This document shows, piece by piece, positions 21,187 through 30,747 of a stretch of DNA of 64,000 nt. Positions within the stretch are counted from its first letter, which is position 1. Each line of letters begins with the position of its first letter. Below the pieces are notes generated by a model, which made no database searches, was not told where the DNA came from, and saw only the letters and a list, made by a program, of their open reading frames with translations. Source of the DNA: Macrosoma leucophasiata (Eukaryota > Arthropoda > Insecta > Lepidoptera > Hedylidae); contig JAWQUS010000020.1 of assembly GCA_036365455.1 (NCBI GenBank), forward strand, positions 2,825,001-2,889,000, written 5' to 3'. The position numbers and the translations under genes are program-made.

Positions 21187-21424
21187 CAAGAAGAAATAAT
21201 GCACATCGACCTCAGGAAGAGACGTCGGCTTATTTCGGATCTATAGAGCGTTATCTCTTTCGCACCTTACTTATTTGCCGTTTGTCGACCATTTTGATCA
21301 AGTTTTGACCAATAATTTACCGGACTACGGATGCTTACGTAGGCAGTGTGCAGCAGAGATAACGCTCTACGAAGCCGAAACTAGCCGATTGTCACTTTCA
21401 TAGACTCGATGTGCATTATTTCTT
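21187..21424. mobile_element. Foldback MITE with imperfect ~75-bp inverted arms
   Basis: The left end aagaaataatgcacatcgac is the inverse of gtcgatg-type ctcgatgtgcattatttctt at the right end. The arms continue inward: cggcttatttcggatctata-gagcgttatctctt on the left, and gcagagataacgctctacga-agccgaaactagccga on the right. A reverse copy is at 36340-36610 and an end fragment at 34008-34045. No protein. Superfamily unknown. Confidence 0.8.
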
Positions 21425-21654
21425 GATGAGCATTGTAGAAACAATATATATTTACTTGCACGCTGGCGTCGGGACGTGACGACCCACCGCCCACTAGCGG
21501 AAGAATTTTCTTCTACTGGAAGATAATTCTTCCACTAGTGCAGTCAGTCAACCGAACAATGGCAGTCAAACCATTTCATTGGGGCGGTAGTGAGTGCAAT
21601 AACGCAAGATGAGCCGCAGCGTCTTGCGATAAAACTACCGCCACTGCTATAGCC
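21425..21654. other. Unplaced stretch
   Basis: Contains an inverted pair, gcggaagaattttcttctac and ggaagataattcttccac (21496-21535), forming a ~20-bp stem. Nothing else recognised. Confidence 0.4.
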
Positions 21655-21757
21655 AATCCGCATGCCAAGCGTGGCGATTGTGGTATATCCCCCTTATGGG
21701 AAGGCTTTGGTCCAGCAGTGGACATCTTTCGGGTGATATGATGATGATGAGATACTT
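21655..21757 (+). repeat. RTE-type LINE 3' end with (GAT)n tail
   Basis: aatccgcatgccaagcgtgg, cccccttatgggaaggcttt, ggtccagcagtggacatctt, then gatatgatgatgatgagat. Reverse counterpart at 12727-12835. Confidence 0.75.
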
Positions 21758-21801
21758 GCCCTTATAAATTAGATAGAGATCTTAGATAGATAGAGATTTA
21801 T

Positions 21802-22090
21802 ACTGGTGGTAGAGCTCCAGTGACGGATCTCGCGGGCGTAGGCACCACCGCATTACCTAATATACTTGCCGCTAAATGGTAGTTAGTTCAGCACTATCGT
21901 GTTCCGGTCAGGTGGTAATGTACGGCCCTGTAATTTCCGGCACAGAGGCATAACGCCTTAGGCCCCAGCAGTGGTAACGCATCTGCATTGTGACCTTGGT
22001 CTTTATGCGGGTGTCTATCGGCTGCAGTCATCACTTACCATCAGTGTGAACTGCATGCGTATTTGCCACTTCCATTACCTAAAAAAAAAG
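21802..22090 (+). repeat. SINE-A copy, full length
   Basis: tactggtggtagagctccag to ccattacctaaaaaaaaa, close to the family consensus with a few substitutions (cggatctcgc for cggagctcgc, tctatcggctgc). Confidence 0.92.
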
Positions 22091-22340
22091 ATCGAGAAAA
22101 TTTGATGAGTTATTATTAGAACTACCTCAAATAATTACCTGTAGTCAAGTAGCAGCAGGTGGCGCTACTGCTACGTTGGGGTCCTGAATCGATCGACCCC
22201 AGGGTCTGGGGGACCTAAGTACTATGATTTTTTTCCGTTTCTAGACGTTTTCCCACTCTGGGAGTTTGATAATATGCCGTAAGATGTCAATAAGCTCGCC
22301 ATATTACATACGAGACAAAACATATCGGGTGAATCAGGGA

Positions 22341-22628
22341 TTTTTTTTTTTATGTAATGGAAGTGGTAAACAAGCGTGCAGTTCACACTGATGTTAAGTG
22401 ATGACTGCAGCCGATAGACACCCACACAAAGACAAAGGTCAAAATGCGGATGCGTTACCACTCCTGAGGCCCAAGGTGTTATGCTTCTGTGCCGGAAACT
22501 ACAGGGCCGTACATTACCACCTGACCGGAACACGATAGTGCTGAACACTACCATTTAGCGGCAAGTATATTAGGTAATGCGGTGGTGCCTACGCCCGCGA
22601 GCTCCGTCACTGAAGCTCTACCACCAGT
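22341..22628 (-). repeat. SINE-A copy, full length
   Basis: Poly-T at 22341-22351, standard body, ends gaagctctaccaccagtaaa. Near consensus. Confidence 0.92.
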
Positions 22629-22639
22629 AAAAATGTTGA

Positions 22640-24240
22640 AAGAAGAGTTGATGCTTGAAAGAACGAAACATTTATTCGACGCAACAGTAAGACACATACT
22701 TAAAAAAACTTGCTTAAAACAGACATAAAACGTAGCTAACAAAAAAACACAATTTCTAAAATTATTAGGAACATACCTACTCGTAATATGTGCCTCACGG
22801 CTCCGTCAAAAAGGTGTCCTGTTCAGCAAATGTCAGGTAACTTCATATAGCCGTAAGCCCAAAACCTTCAAATCTTACCCCCGTTTTAAAGAAGTGGGGG
22901 CAGATTTCTAAAAAAAAATATGTGCGTATTGTTTGTTAAACTTAAAGAGTTCATACCTACCGAGTTTGAACTGTCTATCTTGAAAACAAATAATACAAAT
23001 TTCCTTAAAATATTAAGGGGATGGGGATAATATAAGGAGACAAAAAGTATGTACTATATTCTTTCTCAAAGTCAAGTCTATCTCTGTACTAAATTTTTGG
23101 ACGTGAAAAGGTAACAGACAGACAGACAGACAGAGTTACTCGTACTTTCACATTTATAGTAGGGATATAGCTTGTCTTGATATAAACTTTTTTCCGTTTC
23201 TGCAACATTTTTTATTGATGTTCCGCTCCTATTGGTTGTAGAGTGATGTAATATTATAGCCTAGCTCGATAGATGGATAATCCAACAGAAAAAAAAAACA
23301 ATTCGAACCAATAGTTCATGAGTGCTAAGCTTTGTTCTACCAATAAAAACTCTTCAACTATTTAACATTAATATTGATGGTAAGATCAAGTAAATATTAG
23401 AGTTTAAATGTATTGTGCAAAGTTATTGTTATCAGCCAGTAGCCAGTGTATAATATCTGTAAATAACCGCATCGGCCCACTATACACAATGCACGGTTCG
23501 CGATGCGTCCGCGGGCGCGGTCACAAGATGGCCGCCTTCCGGGAAACGAAGCCGAGGTCGCCGACGCGACGTGTGCGCATGCCGCACACCGAATTGCTTG
23601 ATATGCCCACGCTGATTCCATGTTTAAAGTTTTATTATATACATACATACTACATGAAAAATACGAGAATATAGATGTTTACTTGTCTTGTACTTTATTT
23701 TGTTTCTAACAAGTATTAAAAAATAGATAAACATCATCTTTGACACCTTTAACCTCCTACTAATAGTATATACCTATAAGTACTTAATCGTACTTTTAAC
23801 GATTCAGAACGTTGCGAGTTGTATAATGACTCAAAACGGCTCATATAAATTGCCTAGATTACTTTGTTGACGTCACATCGTGACGTCAGTGATTTTGAGA
23901 TATGGTCAATTTACCGTTTTTTTTTGTCTTTAGTTAAAGTTGTTGTAGTGTCTATAAGTGGAATTGTTTTTGAAGTTATGTTCATTATTTTTGTTCAGTT
24001 ATATCAGATTGTTTCTCATATTTAGAATTACACAAAATAATTATACATTCTTTTTTTTTTATTTAAATTTGCCTACCACATTTACCATTTACTTTCATAT
24101 GATTCGATCAAAAGTAATTATTTAGTACCTATCTAACATGGACATGAAACTCTTGGATAGATGTTATGTGATTGTTTTTTTTTTAAACATAGGTACAATT
24201 TTATTCAAATGCGATGAATAAAATCGAAATGAAAATAGCT
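22640..24240. other. Mostly unplaced stretch with T3 fragment and GC-rich island
   Basis: 23040-23168 is a fragment of tail T3 (gtactatattctttctcaaa, gacgtgaaaaggtaacagac, cagagttactcgtacttt). 23478-23600 is conspicuously GC-rich (gcgatgcgtccgcgggcgcg), with cacaagatggccgcc inside, which resembles the YY1/Pho site. The short frames on both strands there (23397-23648 -, 23408-23674 +) have no recognised domain. The remainder is AT-rich. Confidence 0.4.
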
Positions 24241-24242
24241 TA

Positions 24243-24508
24243 GTGGTAGAGCTTAAGCGTTGGGACTCGAGGGTGTAGGCACCACCGCATTACCTAATCT
24301 ATCTGCCGCCAAATGGTAGTCTTCAGTACTATCGTGTTCCGGTTATGTATAGTTCCGTAATAACTATCACAGAGACATAACTCATGTCTCAGGGGTGGCA
24401 ACGCATATCTACATTTTATAAGTTTGTGTAGGTATCTATACGCTACAGTAGTCAATTAACATCAATTTGAACTGCATGCTTGTTTGCTACTTTCGTTACA
24501 TAAAAAAA
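24243..24508 (+). repeat. SINE-A copy, diverged subfamily
   Basis: tggtagagcttaagcgttgg, accaccgcattacctaatct, atctgccgccaaatggtagt, catgtctcaggggtggcaac, gcatgcttgtttgctacttt and A tail. Same subfamily as 4672-4925. Confidence 0.85.
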
Positions 24509-24839
24509 ACCTTTTCAATTATAAAAGAAATCAAATAAACAAACGCCACAAGTTTTTTGTGACCTTTCATCACAGCATTTTCTAAAGCTTCTTACAAAAG
24601 TTTTGCCCGATCAAAGCTCTGTGTAAAAACTTTTCCATTTGTAGGTACCAACTTATACAACGCGTTCAATAAATGTTCTGGGCAATCTTTATTTACAGAA
24701 TACACCTTTCTTAGTTTGTAAAATTTAGAATACCTTCACGGCTGTATTTTTACTGATGCAAGTACCTGTGCACGAGCTCAGGGTCGTAAGCACCACCACA
24801 TTACTTAATGTGTCTGCTGCCAAATAGAAGTGTTTATCC

Positions 24840-25295
24840 ATACATACATTATGGCAAACAAGCATGCAGTTCACATGGATGTTAAATGATGACTGCAGCC
24901 TATAGACATTTACACAAAAACTGAAGGTCAAAAAACAGATGTGTTGTAGGTGTTCTGTCGTTGTGATAGTTATTACGGGGCCATACATTACCTTCCATCC
25001 AACCGGAACACGATAGAGCCGAACACTATAATTTAGCGGCAGATCATAATGCGGTTTTTTTTTTTTAGGTCGCGCTTTGTTTAGACCTCGAGACGGCACT
25101 AGTCTACTTTACCGGGCAATCGGCGAGCGCAGAAGGCGCTCCAGCCTAAACAAAAAAAAAAAGTTAGCGCAACTGCCTAAGGGTGACCGAGGTGAAGGGG
25201 GTCCGTGCTTCGGCTTAGGACAATGCGGAGAGACATATGAGACATATGCGATTATGCTCGAACTTCTACACTTTAATCTCTACCACCAGTGAAAT
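24840..25295 (-). repeat. SINE-A copy (diverged) split by a GC-rich insert
   Basis: From atggcaaacaagcatgcagt to agcggcagatcataatgcgg (25055). Then an insert of ~160 bp, then ggacaatgcgg and the SINE 5' end tctaccaccagtgaaat at 25280. The insert has a T run at its left and 'caatgcgg/ataatgcgg' at both borders, suggesting a target duplication around aatgcgg. Confidence 0.75.
25056..25220 (-). mobile_element. Unclassified GC-rich retroposon-like insert
   Basis: Poly-T start (so an A tail on the minus strand), a tcgcgctttgtttagacctc block, gcgctccagcctaaac, an inner A run at 25151-25161, then gcctaagggtgaccgaggtg and gtccgtgcttcggcttagg. I do not recognise the parent; the A tail plus duplicated aatgcgg point to retroposition. 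Not a tRNA or 5S sequence that I can identify. Confidence 0.5.
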
Positions 25296-25419
25296 ATGTG
25301 TGTTGATTTTTATAGGCTATGGTATTCACATACTATCAATGTGAATGCTTGTTTGTCACTTCATGACATAATAAAGAGACAAAAACGCTATCAAAGCGGT
25401 TCATTAATTCAGGAGCTAC

Positions 25420-25652
25420 GATGCCACAGAGATATACAATGCTAATGTGGATGGTTGCAGAGACCCATGAAGACCAAGTTTGACCTACCTTGACCAAATA
25501 GGCACTGTCTGCGGGTGAGGTCAAGAATCATAGGTATTGGCGTACATGTATGAAGAGAATTATGAATGTAGACGAAGCATGTGAGGTGTGTCAGGACTTT
25601 ACACTCTCTGCCTACCTTGTAAGGGACTTGACGTTAGATAGAAACATACATA
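25420..25652 (+). pseudogene. RTE-type LINE C-terminal fragment, degraded
   Basis: agatatacaatgctaatgtg, gatggttgcagagacccatg, caaataggcactgtctgcgg, gtatgaagagaattatgaat, tctctgcctaccttgtaagg and a catacatac tail match the RTE end at 11.9-12.2 kb. Many substitutions and small deletions. Its tail is the target of the hAT element at 25653. Confidence 0.8.
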
Positions 25653-26369
25653 CAGTGCCGGATTAGCCATATAGCAGGAGGCAGCAAATGCTACGGGCCT
25701 TGGGGGGGGGGCGCCTGTGTCCAAAAAAACCACATATAAGTAAAATACGTAATACACCTGAGCTATTCTCGAAGTGAGCGTTGGCCACACTGTAATTTTA
25801 AAGATATTATGTTATACTAGCTGACCCGTAAACTTCCTATTGCCTCACAATGAATGTGTCAAAGGTTTGATAGATACGGACTATTTGTATAGGAAAATGA
25901 AATTAAATGTAGAGATTCTCGTGGGAATGAGTGATTTTCCCGCAGTAAAAAGTAGCCTAAATGTTGGCCAGGCTTAGTATCTATATACCACAAAAAGTTT
26001 CATTCGAATCCGTCCAGTATCTTCGGAGATTAGCCTGGACAAAAGGACAAACAGACAGACAAAAAAATTAAAAATCATTGAAAAGTGTTCTAATACTGTT
26101 TAAACATCGCCCCCAATTGGTTTTTCGTAAATATATACAATGTACAGACACGCGGATTTTACTGTTTTATTATATGTATAGACAGCTATTATGTTGCAAG
26201 TTGGCAATACCACTATAGGTACTTACAGGGGGAATCCCCTAATATTGTTTTCGATTCCTTTTCGTAAATGTTCTGTTTTATTTACATCCTAAATTTCAGT
26301 AAGCAATGTACCTCTAGGGTCCCATGGTCACATTTGCAACGGGCCCCGCACCGACTTTATCCGGCACTG
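25653..26369. mobile_element. hAT-type non-autonomous element, 717 bp (CAGTGCCGGAT family)
   Basis: Ends cagtgccggattagccatat and actttatccggcactg, flanked by catacata on both sides (25645-25652, 26370-26377). The duplication lies in a tacatac microsatellite, so it is weaker than in the sister copy at 54069-55038, where the 8-bp duplication is unambiguous. It carries a LINE tail (about 25815-26185) absent from the sister copy. No transposase. Confidence 0.85.
25815..26185 (+). repeat. LINE-type tail T2 variant inside the hAT element
   Basis: actagctgacccgtaaactt, gtttgatagatacggactat, then a different middle (gggaatgagtgattttcccg, cattcgaatccgtccagtat), an acaaacagacagac stretch and a T-rich end. 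The sister hAT copy runs gtaattatataggtatatta uninterrupted at this point, proving an insertion after the hAT element was in place or in its lineage. Confidence 0.8.
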
Positions 26370-26379
26370 CATACATACA

Positions 26380-26645
26380 TATAAGTGATATAATGTAGGT
26401 AATACACAAGACACGCGAATGAAAAAGAGAATGTCTTTCGCCAATATTCTCAAATACGAATGCGAAAACTGATCATGTCTGTAAGAGTTTCAAAGAAAAA
26501 GTTTTCCAATAAAAGTTGAGAGGAATTCAGTTGTTTGTTTTATGATCCAACTTTATTAACTTTTTTTTTGACGTCCATATTCAAGCAATGTTTCCAATAA
26601 TTTGACTCATTTACAAATGTCTGAAATTATCGATGGTCAATTTAT
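26380..26645. other. Unplaced AT-rich stretch
   Basis: No gene or repeat recognised. No frame longer than 60 codons with a family feature. Confidence 0.4.
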
Positions 26646-26651
26646 TATATA

Positions 26652-27060
26652 CTAGCGGCTCGCCCTGACTTCGCACGGGTGCAATGTTACACCTACATTA
26701 CCCTTATCATAATATAATAAGCCTATAGCTCTCCTGAATAGTGTAGCTTTCTGATTGTGAAAGAATTTTCATGATCGATTCAGTATTTCCGATGATTAGA
26801 CCCTACAAACAAACAATTAAACTCTATAATATAATACTAACTTCGTATTGCCTCACAATGAAATAATGTGTCAAAGGTTTGATATATACGGACTATTTGT
26901 ATGGGAAATAGAAATTGTGGTTTTTACTATTTCCCTTCAATTTCTTCACATTTCACGTACATAAGGTAAGAACCTTTGTTTTGTTTTGAAGAATCGGTCC
27001 ACCCGTTCTCGAGTTTTAGCGAGACTAACGAACAGCAATTGATTTTTATATATATGTAAG
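26652..27060 (+). repeat. Two consecutive LINE-type tails
   Basis: 26652-26830 starts actagcggctcgccctgact and is a different tail family (gcacgggtgcaatgtta). 26840-27060 is tail T2: cttcgtattgcctcacaatg, gtcaaaggtttgatatatac, tgtggtttttactatttccc, ggtccacccgttctcgagtt, gactaacgaacagcaattga. Other T2 copies: 41142, 55286, 62548 and reverse at 40140. Confidence 0.75.
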
Positions 27061-27109
27061 ATTGGTATAGGTATATGTATTACGTATCTTCATGCCAAGT
27101 ATCTTTTGA

Positions 27110-27390
27110 GTGATGGTAGAGCTCCAGTGATGGAGCTCGCGGGCGTAGGCACCACCGCATTACCTAATATACTTGCCGCTAAATGGTAGTGTTCAGTACT
27201 ATCGTGTTCCGGTCAAGTGGTAATGTATGGGGCCCTGTGATTCCCGGCACAGAGGCATAACACCTTACGCCTCAGGAGTGGCAACGCATATGCATTTTGA
27301 TCTCGGGTCATTGTGTGGGTGTCTATAGGCTGCAGTCATCACTTAACATCAATGTGAACTTCCACTTTGCCACTTTCATAACATAAAAAA
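27110..27390 (+). repeat. SINE-A copy, full length
   Basis: gtgatggtagagctccagtg to tttcataacataaaaaa. The gcatgcttg near the 3' end is replaced by tccactttg, a local deletion/substitution. Confidence 0.9.
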
Positions 27391-27394
27391 GTCC

Positions 27395-27690
27395 CTTACG
27401 GTGTCGGCAGAGAATGTGGAGCACCAGATATACCGGTTTTGACACACTCCCCATGCTTCTTCTACATTCATCATTCTCTTCATACATGCACGCCGATCCT
27501 ATGACAATACTCGGCCTGTTTGGTCATTGGTCAAGGTAAATCAGTCTTGGTATTCCTGGGCCCCTGCTACCATCCACATTCGCATTGTTTAACTGCTTAG
27601 TCATTCGCTCATTCAAATTTTTTCTACATGCCCGAATCATCGGAGCATGCCTTTTTCACTTTTATCATGATGAAATGTTCGTGAATATGT
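27395..27690 (-). pseudogene. RTE-type LINE C-terminal fragment (reverse)
   Basis: cttacggtgtcggcagagaa, cttcatacatgcacgccgat, tcctgggcccctgctaccat, ccacattcgcattgt and gcccgaatcatcggagcatg match the RTE end at 11.9-12.2 kb in reverse. The microsatellite tail is missing; several small indels break the frame. Confidence 0.8.
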
Positions 27691-27718
27691 TTATAATACT
27701 CGTTAGTATCGTTACGTT

Positions 27719-28069
27719 GTTTTTATATTATTTCGCATTAACACATGCTTGTGAAATATATTTTATTTTAAAGAAAAATGCAAAGAAAATTTGACTTCAG
27801 GCGAGACTCGAACTCGCGGCCTACTGGGAATCTAGTCCAGCCGCTCTTCCAATTGAGCTACTGAAGTCCTGCCCGATTTGTCAAATCTTTCCTTCACATT
27901 TATTGCCTTGCTTTATGGTAGCAGTAGCGCCATCTATTACCAACTATGCTAGTTAGGCAACCGATTTAATAGACTTTTCAGTTTATTGAATATCGTAAAG
28001 AAGTCGCTTTTACCCTTAATAATTGTTTTTATATTATTTCGCATTAACACATGCTTGTGAAATATATTT
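27719..28069 (-). mobile_element. SINE-C dimer with 12-bp target duplication
   Basis: Flanked by tatcgttacgtt on both sides (27707-27718, 28070-28081). Minus-strand order: SINE-C 3' end (aagcatgtgttaatgcgaaa), linker (taagggtaaaagcgacttct; gatggcgctactgctacc), tRNA-like head (A box tagctcaattgg, B box gcgagttcgagtctcgcc), and a second copy of the 3' end. So this unit begins and ends with the same ~50 nt. The A and B boxes fit an internal pol III promoter. Confidence 0.9.
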
Positions 28070-28081
28070 TATCGTTACGTT

Positions 28082-28529
28082 ATTTTTGCTTCAAAATACA
28101 TTCCTTACAAACATGGGTACCAAAATCATCATCCCCTTTTAAATTTTACCTTTTGCAAACTCCTGTTGAAATCACTTACCAATAACAATAATATTTTTAC
28201 CTGCTTCCGTATTCATTATCAGCGAAAAGTCTTCGTAGTATTAAATAGGCACTTTATTATAAGGTAATAAAAGCTATATTTGATTGTTTTTGAAAAAACA
28301 AACAGTTCTTTGGATGTACATTGTGCTAACGGTAAACTTATGGGGTATCTCAGGTAGGGTGATCACAATGCAATATATGCTCATATCACAATGTTCTACA
28401 TAAAAAACGAAATCAGAGCTATTCAATGCCGCCACGTGGTTACTTTTTCGAATGCTTTTTTGAAACACGTTTCGATATATTTTTAATGGTCGATACAAGT
28501 TTGTATGGCGATTTGATAAATACAATACA
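28082..28529. other. Unplaced stretch
   Basis: No gene or repeat recognised. Open frames on the minus strand (28274-28633) run into the SINE-D copy and are not conserved in any way I can see. Confidence 0.4.
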
Positions 28530-28712
28530 ACAATGCAATATATAGGTATAAACCTGTGTCGTGGGTGCCGTTGCACACATACAACACATACACAAACACC
28601 CAGACCCGAAACAAATATCTGTAGGCCATACAAACATTTGTCCCGGTGCGGGGATCGAACCCGCGACCCCTCGAATCAAACGGTCATCTCACACCGCTGG
28701 ACTAACCGTAAA
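28530..28712 (-). repeat. SINE-D copy (tRNA-like head)
   Basis: On the minus strand the head reads ggttagtccagcggtgtgag, then a B box gggttcgatccccgcaccgg, then the body atgtttgtatggcctacaga and gtgtgcaacggcacccacga, with a T-rich end. Copy at 5099-5310 on the plus strand. Confidence 0.88.
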
Positions 28713-28743
28713 GTTTCGGATTTGTCACGCATATTTATTAGTA

Positions 28744-28890
28744 ACTAGCGGACCCGACAGACTTCGTCCTGTCAAAAAGATTTGTTGATTCTTTGACATT
28801 AGGAACACACCTACATTGCTTAGACAGTGAGTCCCTGTAATTTAATTTGAACTATATACAATAGCAATAAAGCTCAAATTGACTCTCAGT
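28744..28890 (+). repeat. LINE-type tail, 'actagcggacccgacagac' family
   Basis: aactagcggacccgacagac, ttcgtcctgtc, then AT-rich sequence ending at the SINE-C start. Only the first part fits a known tail pattern. Confidence 0.55.
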
Positions 28891-28894
28891 CAAG

Positions 28895-29045
28895 TCAGGT
28901 AGCTCAGTTGGAAGAGCGGCTGGCCTAGATTCCCAGTGGCCGCGAGTTCGAGTCTCGCCTGAAGTCAAACTTTTCTTTCCATTTTTCTTTAAAATAAATA
29001 TATTTCACAAGCATGTGTTAATGCGAAATAATATAAAACAATTAA
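28895..29045 (+). repeat. SINE-C monomer
   Basis: caggtagctcagttggaaga (A box), gccgcgagttcgagtctcgc (B box), then ctgaagtcaaacttttcttt and the common 3' end aagcatgtgttaatgcgaaa-taatataaaacaatta. The tRNA-like part folds plausibly but the anticodon arm region is altered, so this is a SINE, not a tRNA gene. Confidence 0.9.
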
Positions 29046-29394
29046 CATACATATTTATTAAAACTAACACTAACTAAGAGCTATGACCATTATGAAAAGC
29101 GATTGGGTTCTTCAACGTACCTTCAGAATATGAGACTCGTAATGAAAACCATTGTGTACCCACTCCGTACTCCACTTAATTTTATTTGCATGTTCTACGA
29201 ATTTTAGTGTAATAGTCGTGGAGTCACTTTTTAAGACTAATTACACTTGTACTTTGCCTAGTATGAAATCCATATAAAACTTTCTTGCTTACAAGTGAGC
29301 ACACAAAAATGACTGGATCAAATAAGTTCTTTTTAGTCATCAATAATCCAACATTTGGCGCCGTGCATGAAACTCTATCTTTATTAAACTTAAT
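29046..29394. other. Unplaced stretch, probably intron
   Basis: No repeat or frame recognised. It lies upstream of the BRMS1-like exon on the same strand and is probably intronic. Confidence 0.4.
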
Positions 29395-29665
29395 TGTTTT
29401 TAGGGTTTCGTAGTAAACAAGGAACCCTTATAGTTTAGGCTTGTCCGTCTGTCTGTCTGTCTATCTGTCTGTCCGTCCGTCCATAACCAAATTAAAAGGG
29501 AAACTATCACACCTAAGTTGGCTTTACAAGTTTGCGAGTAATAGTCGACCAAAAATTATAATAGGTACTCGAAATTTTTAACAACTCCATAGAAAATGTA
29601 TTTTTTTTTAATTACATTTATAAAATCTAAAAACTACGGAACCCTACACTGCTCATTGACGGTCA
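29395..29665 (+). repeat. LINE-type 3' repeat ('agggtttcgtagtaaac')
   Basis: ttagggtttcgtagtaaaca, aggaacccttatagttt, a (gtctgtct)n run and, at the end, ctacggaaccctacactg. This kind of repeat with the 'stop-gap' phrase ggaaccctta is common in lepidopteran introns. It lies ~100 bp before the exon. Confidence 0.6.
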
Positions 29666-29761
29666 CGCACTTTACCGGTTTTTAGATGTTTTTCTTTTTC
29701 CATCTCACTGCAATCTTTTACTATTCCGAATAAAAAACCAAACATTTTCCATTGTCAACAG

Positions 29762-29995
29762 AGCGAGAAATGGCTGTCCTACGAGTCCCTCAAAGAAGAG
29801 ATCCTGGAGAAGATAAGGAAAATAGAAGAGGAAAGACACACGGTGGACCTGTGGTCATGCGGTGCGGAGTGGGGCAAGAAACGGCGCAGAAGACAAGTGG
29901 CGGTCTCCCCCCCATACGTGGTCTACATGCTGCCAGATGCTGACATTATGGAGGATTGGAGACTGGTCAGGAAGTTACTAGAAAGGGCTGACTAG
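29762..29995 (+). CDS. BRMS1/BRMS1L-like (Sds3 family) terminal exon
   Basis: Host gene exon of 234 bp (77 codons plus stop tag), read in phase from AGC at 29762 after a 3' splice site attgtcaacag. The translation has SEKWLSYESLKEEILEKIRK, IEEERHTVDLW, a basic GKKRRRRQV run, then SPPYVVYMLPDADIMEDWRL and ends KLLERAD. The coiled-coil 'SEK-L-Y..L..E..EKIR.IEE-RH..D', basic patch and 'PY.VYML.D.DI.EDW' order is that of breast-cancer-metastasis-suppressor-1 proteins, Sds3-type subunits of Sin3/HDAC corepressor complexes in the nucleus. Vertebrate members continue further after EDW; here a stop follows 12 residues later. Codons are GC-richer than the surroundings. Upstream exons were not found in the window, so the gene extends to the left, perhaps through a long TE-filled intron, or outside it. 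It could be an old gene fragment, but splice site and frame are intact. Confidence 0.8.
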   Translation, partial: SEKWLSYESLKEEILEKIRKIEEERHTVDLWSCGAEWGKKRRRRQVAVSPPYVVYMLPDADIMEDWRLVRKLLERAD

Positions 29996-30185
29996 AATAG
30001 GTTACTCATTTAAATTTGCTGTCAATGTGCTGAATATGGTAGTTGACAAGATCTAAAATGAATACATAGTTAAAAAAATACAAATGGAAGATGTAGACGC
30101 GAAACATAGGAAAATCGGTACGAATTTCATAATAACATTACATAAAAAAAGGTTCTTTCAATAAATTGCTAATCTACACTGTTTG
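29996..30185 (+). promoter_or_regulatory. Likely 3' UTR and polyadenylation signal of the BRMS1-like gene
   Basis: After the tag stop comes an AT-rich stretch with aataaa at 30160-30165 (tttcaataaattgctaatct). Segments of this UTR recur at 30370-30560 and 30615-30735. Confidence 0.55.
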
Positions 30186-30356
30186 TATTAATTGAATTAA
30201 TTTTCACAGTAATAATTTGAGGCATTCATTTTGAAGGTTTAACGTTAACTATATAATATTTAAAAATTGACTTATAAATATTTTTTATTAAAATATATTA
30301 CTTGCAACCCGCGGGTGCAATTTAGGTACTAACATAATATTCCATATTCCGTATAA

Positions 30357-30745
30357 TATAACATATTGTTTAAAAATAGAATGCGAATTGGAAATAAAGA
30401 CGTGAAACATAGAAAAACCGGTACGAATTTCACATTACCTGTCAAACTACAAATATTTTATGCGCGTGCGCATCGTGTCGCATACGTCCGGCCGCCGCTC
30501 TACAGCTTAACAATAAATGGTAAAAGGTACTTTAAACAAAGTCTTAATCTACACTGTTTGTATTATTGCATCATGCTGGATTGGAGACGGGTCAGAATGT
30601 TATTGGAAAGAGCTGAATAGGATAGGTTAGTCACTGTTTAATTTTACTGCCATAGAGCAGAATAGGGAAGTTAACGAACCACAAACAAAACATTGTTTAA
30701 TAATAAAATGCAAATGGGAGATATAAAGACGAGGCATATATTAAA
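30357..30745 (+). pseudogene. Partial tandem duplicates of the BRMS1-like gene end
   Basis: 30375-30560 repeats the UTR part: gcgaattggaaataaagacg, gtgaaacatagaaaaaccgg, tacgaatttcac and aatctacactgtttgtatta, matching 30078-30190. 30570-30617 repeats the coding end: tggattggagacgggtcaga then atgttattggaaagagctga, which reads DWRRVRMLLERAE and a stop, against DWRLVRKLLERAD in the exon. 30700-30745 repeats the UTR start once more. No upstream coding part is present, so these are dead partial copies. Confidence 0.75.
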
Positions 30746-30747
30746 AC

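Noticed and set aside
25056..25220. 5S or tRNA gene
   Set aside because: No 5S box A/C pattern or tRNA boxes could be fitted.
28895..28970. A tRNA gene
   Set aside because: A and B boxes are present, but it continues into the SINE-C body, recurs elsewhere with the same body, and the arm between the boxes is altered.
29752..29943. 63-codon frame starting at an ATG-like codon over the exon (STEREMAVLRVPQRRD...)
   Set aside because: It is in the wrong phase; the other phase gives the BRMS1-type protein from the splice site to the stop.
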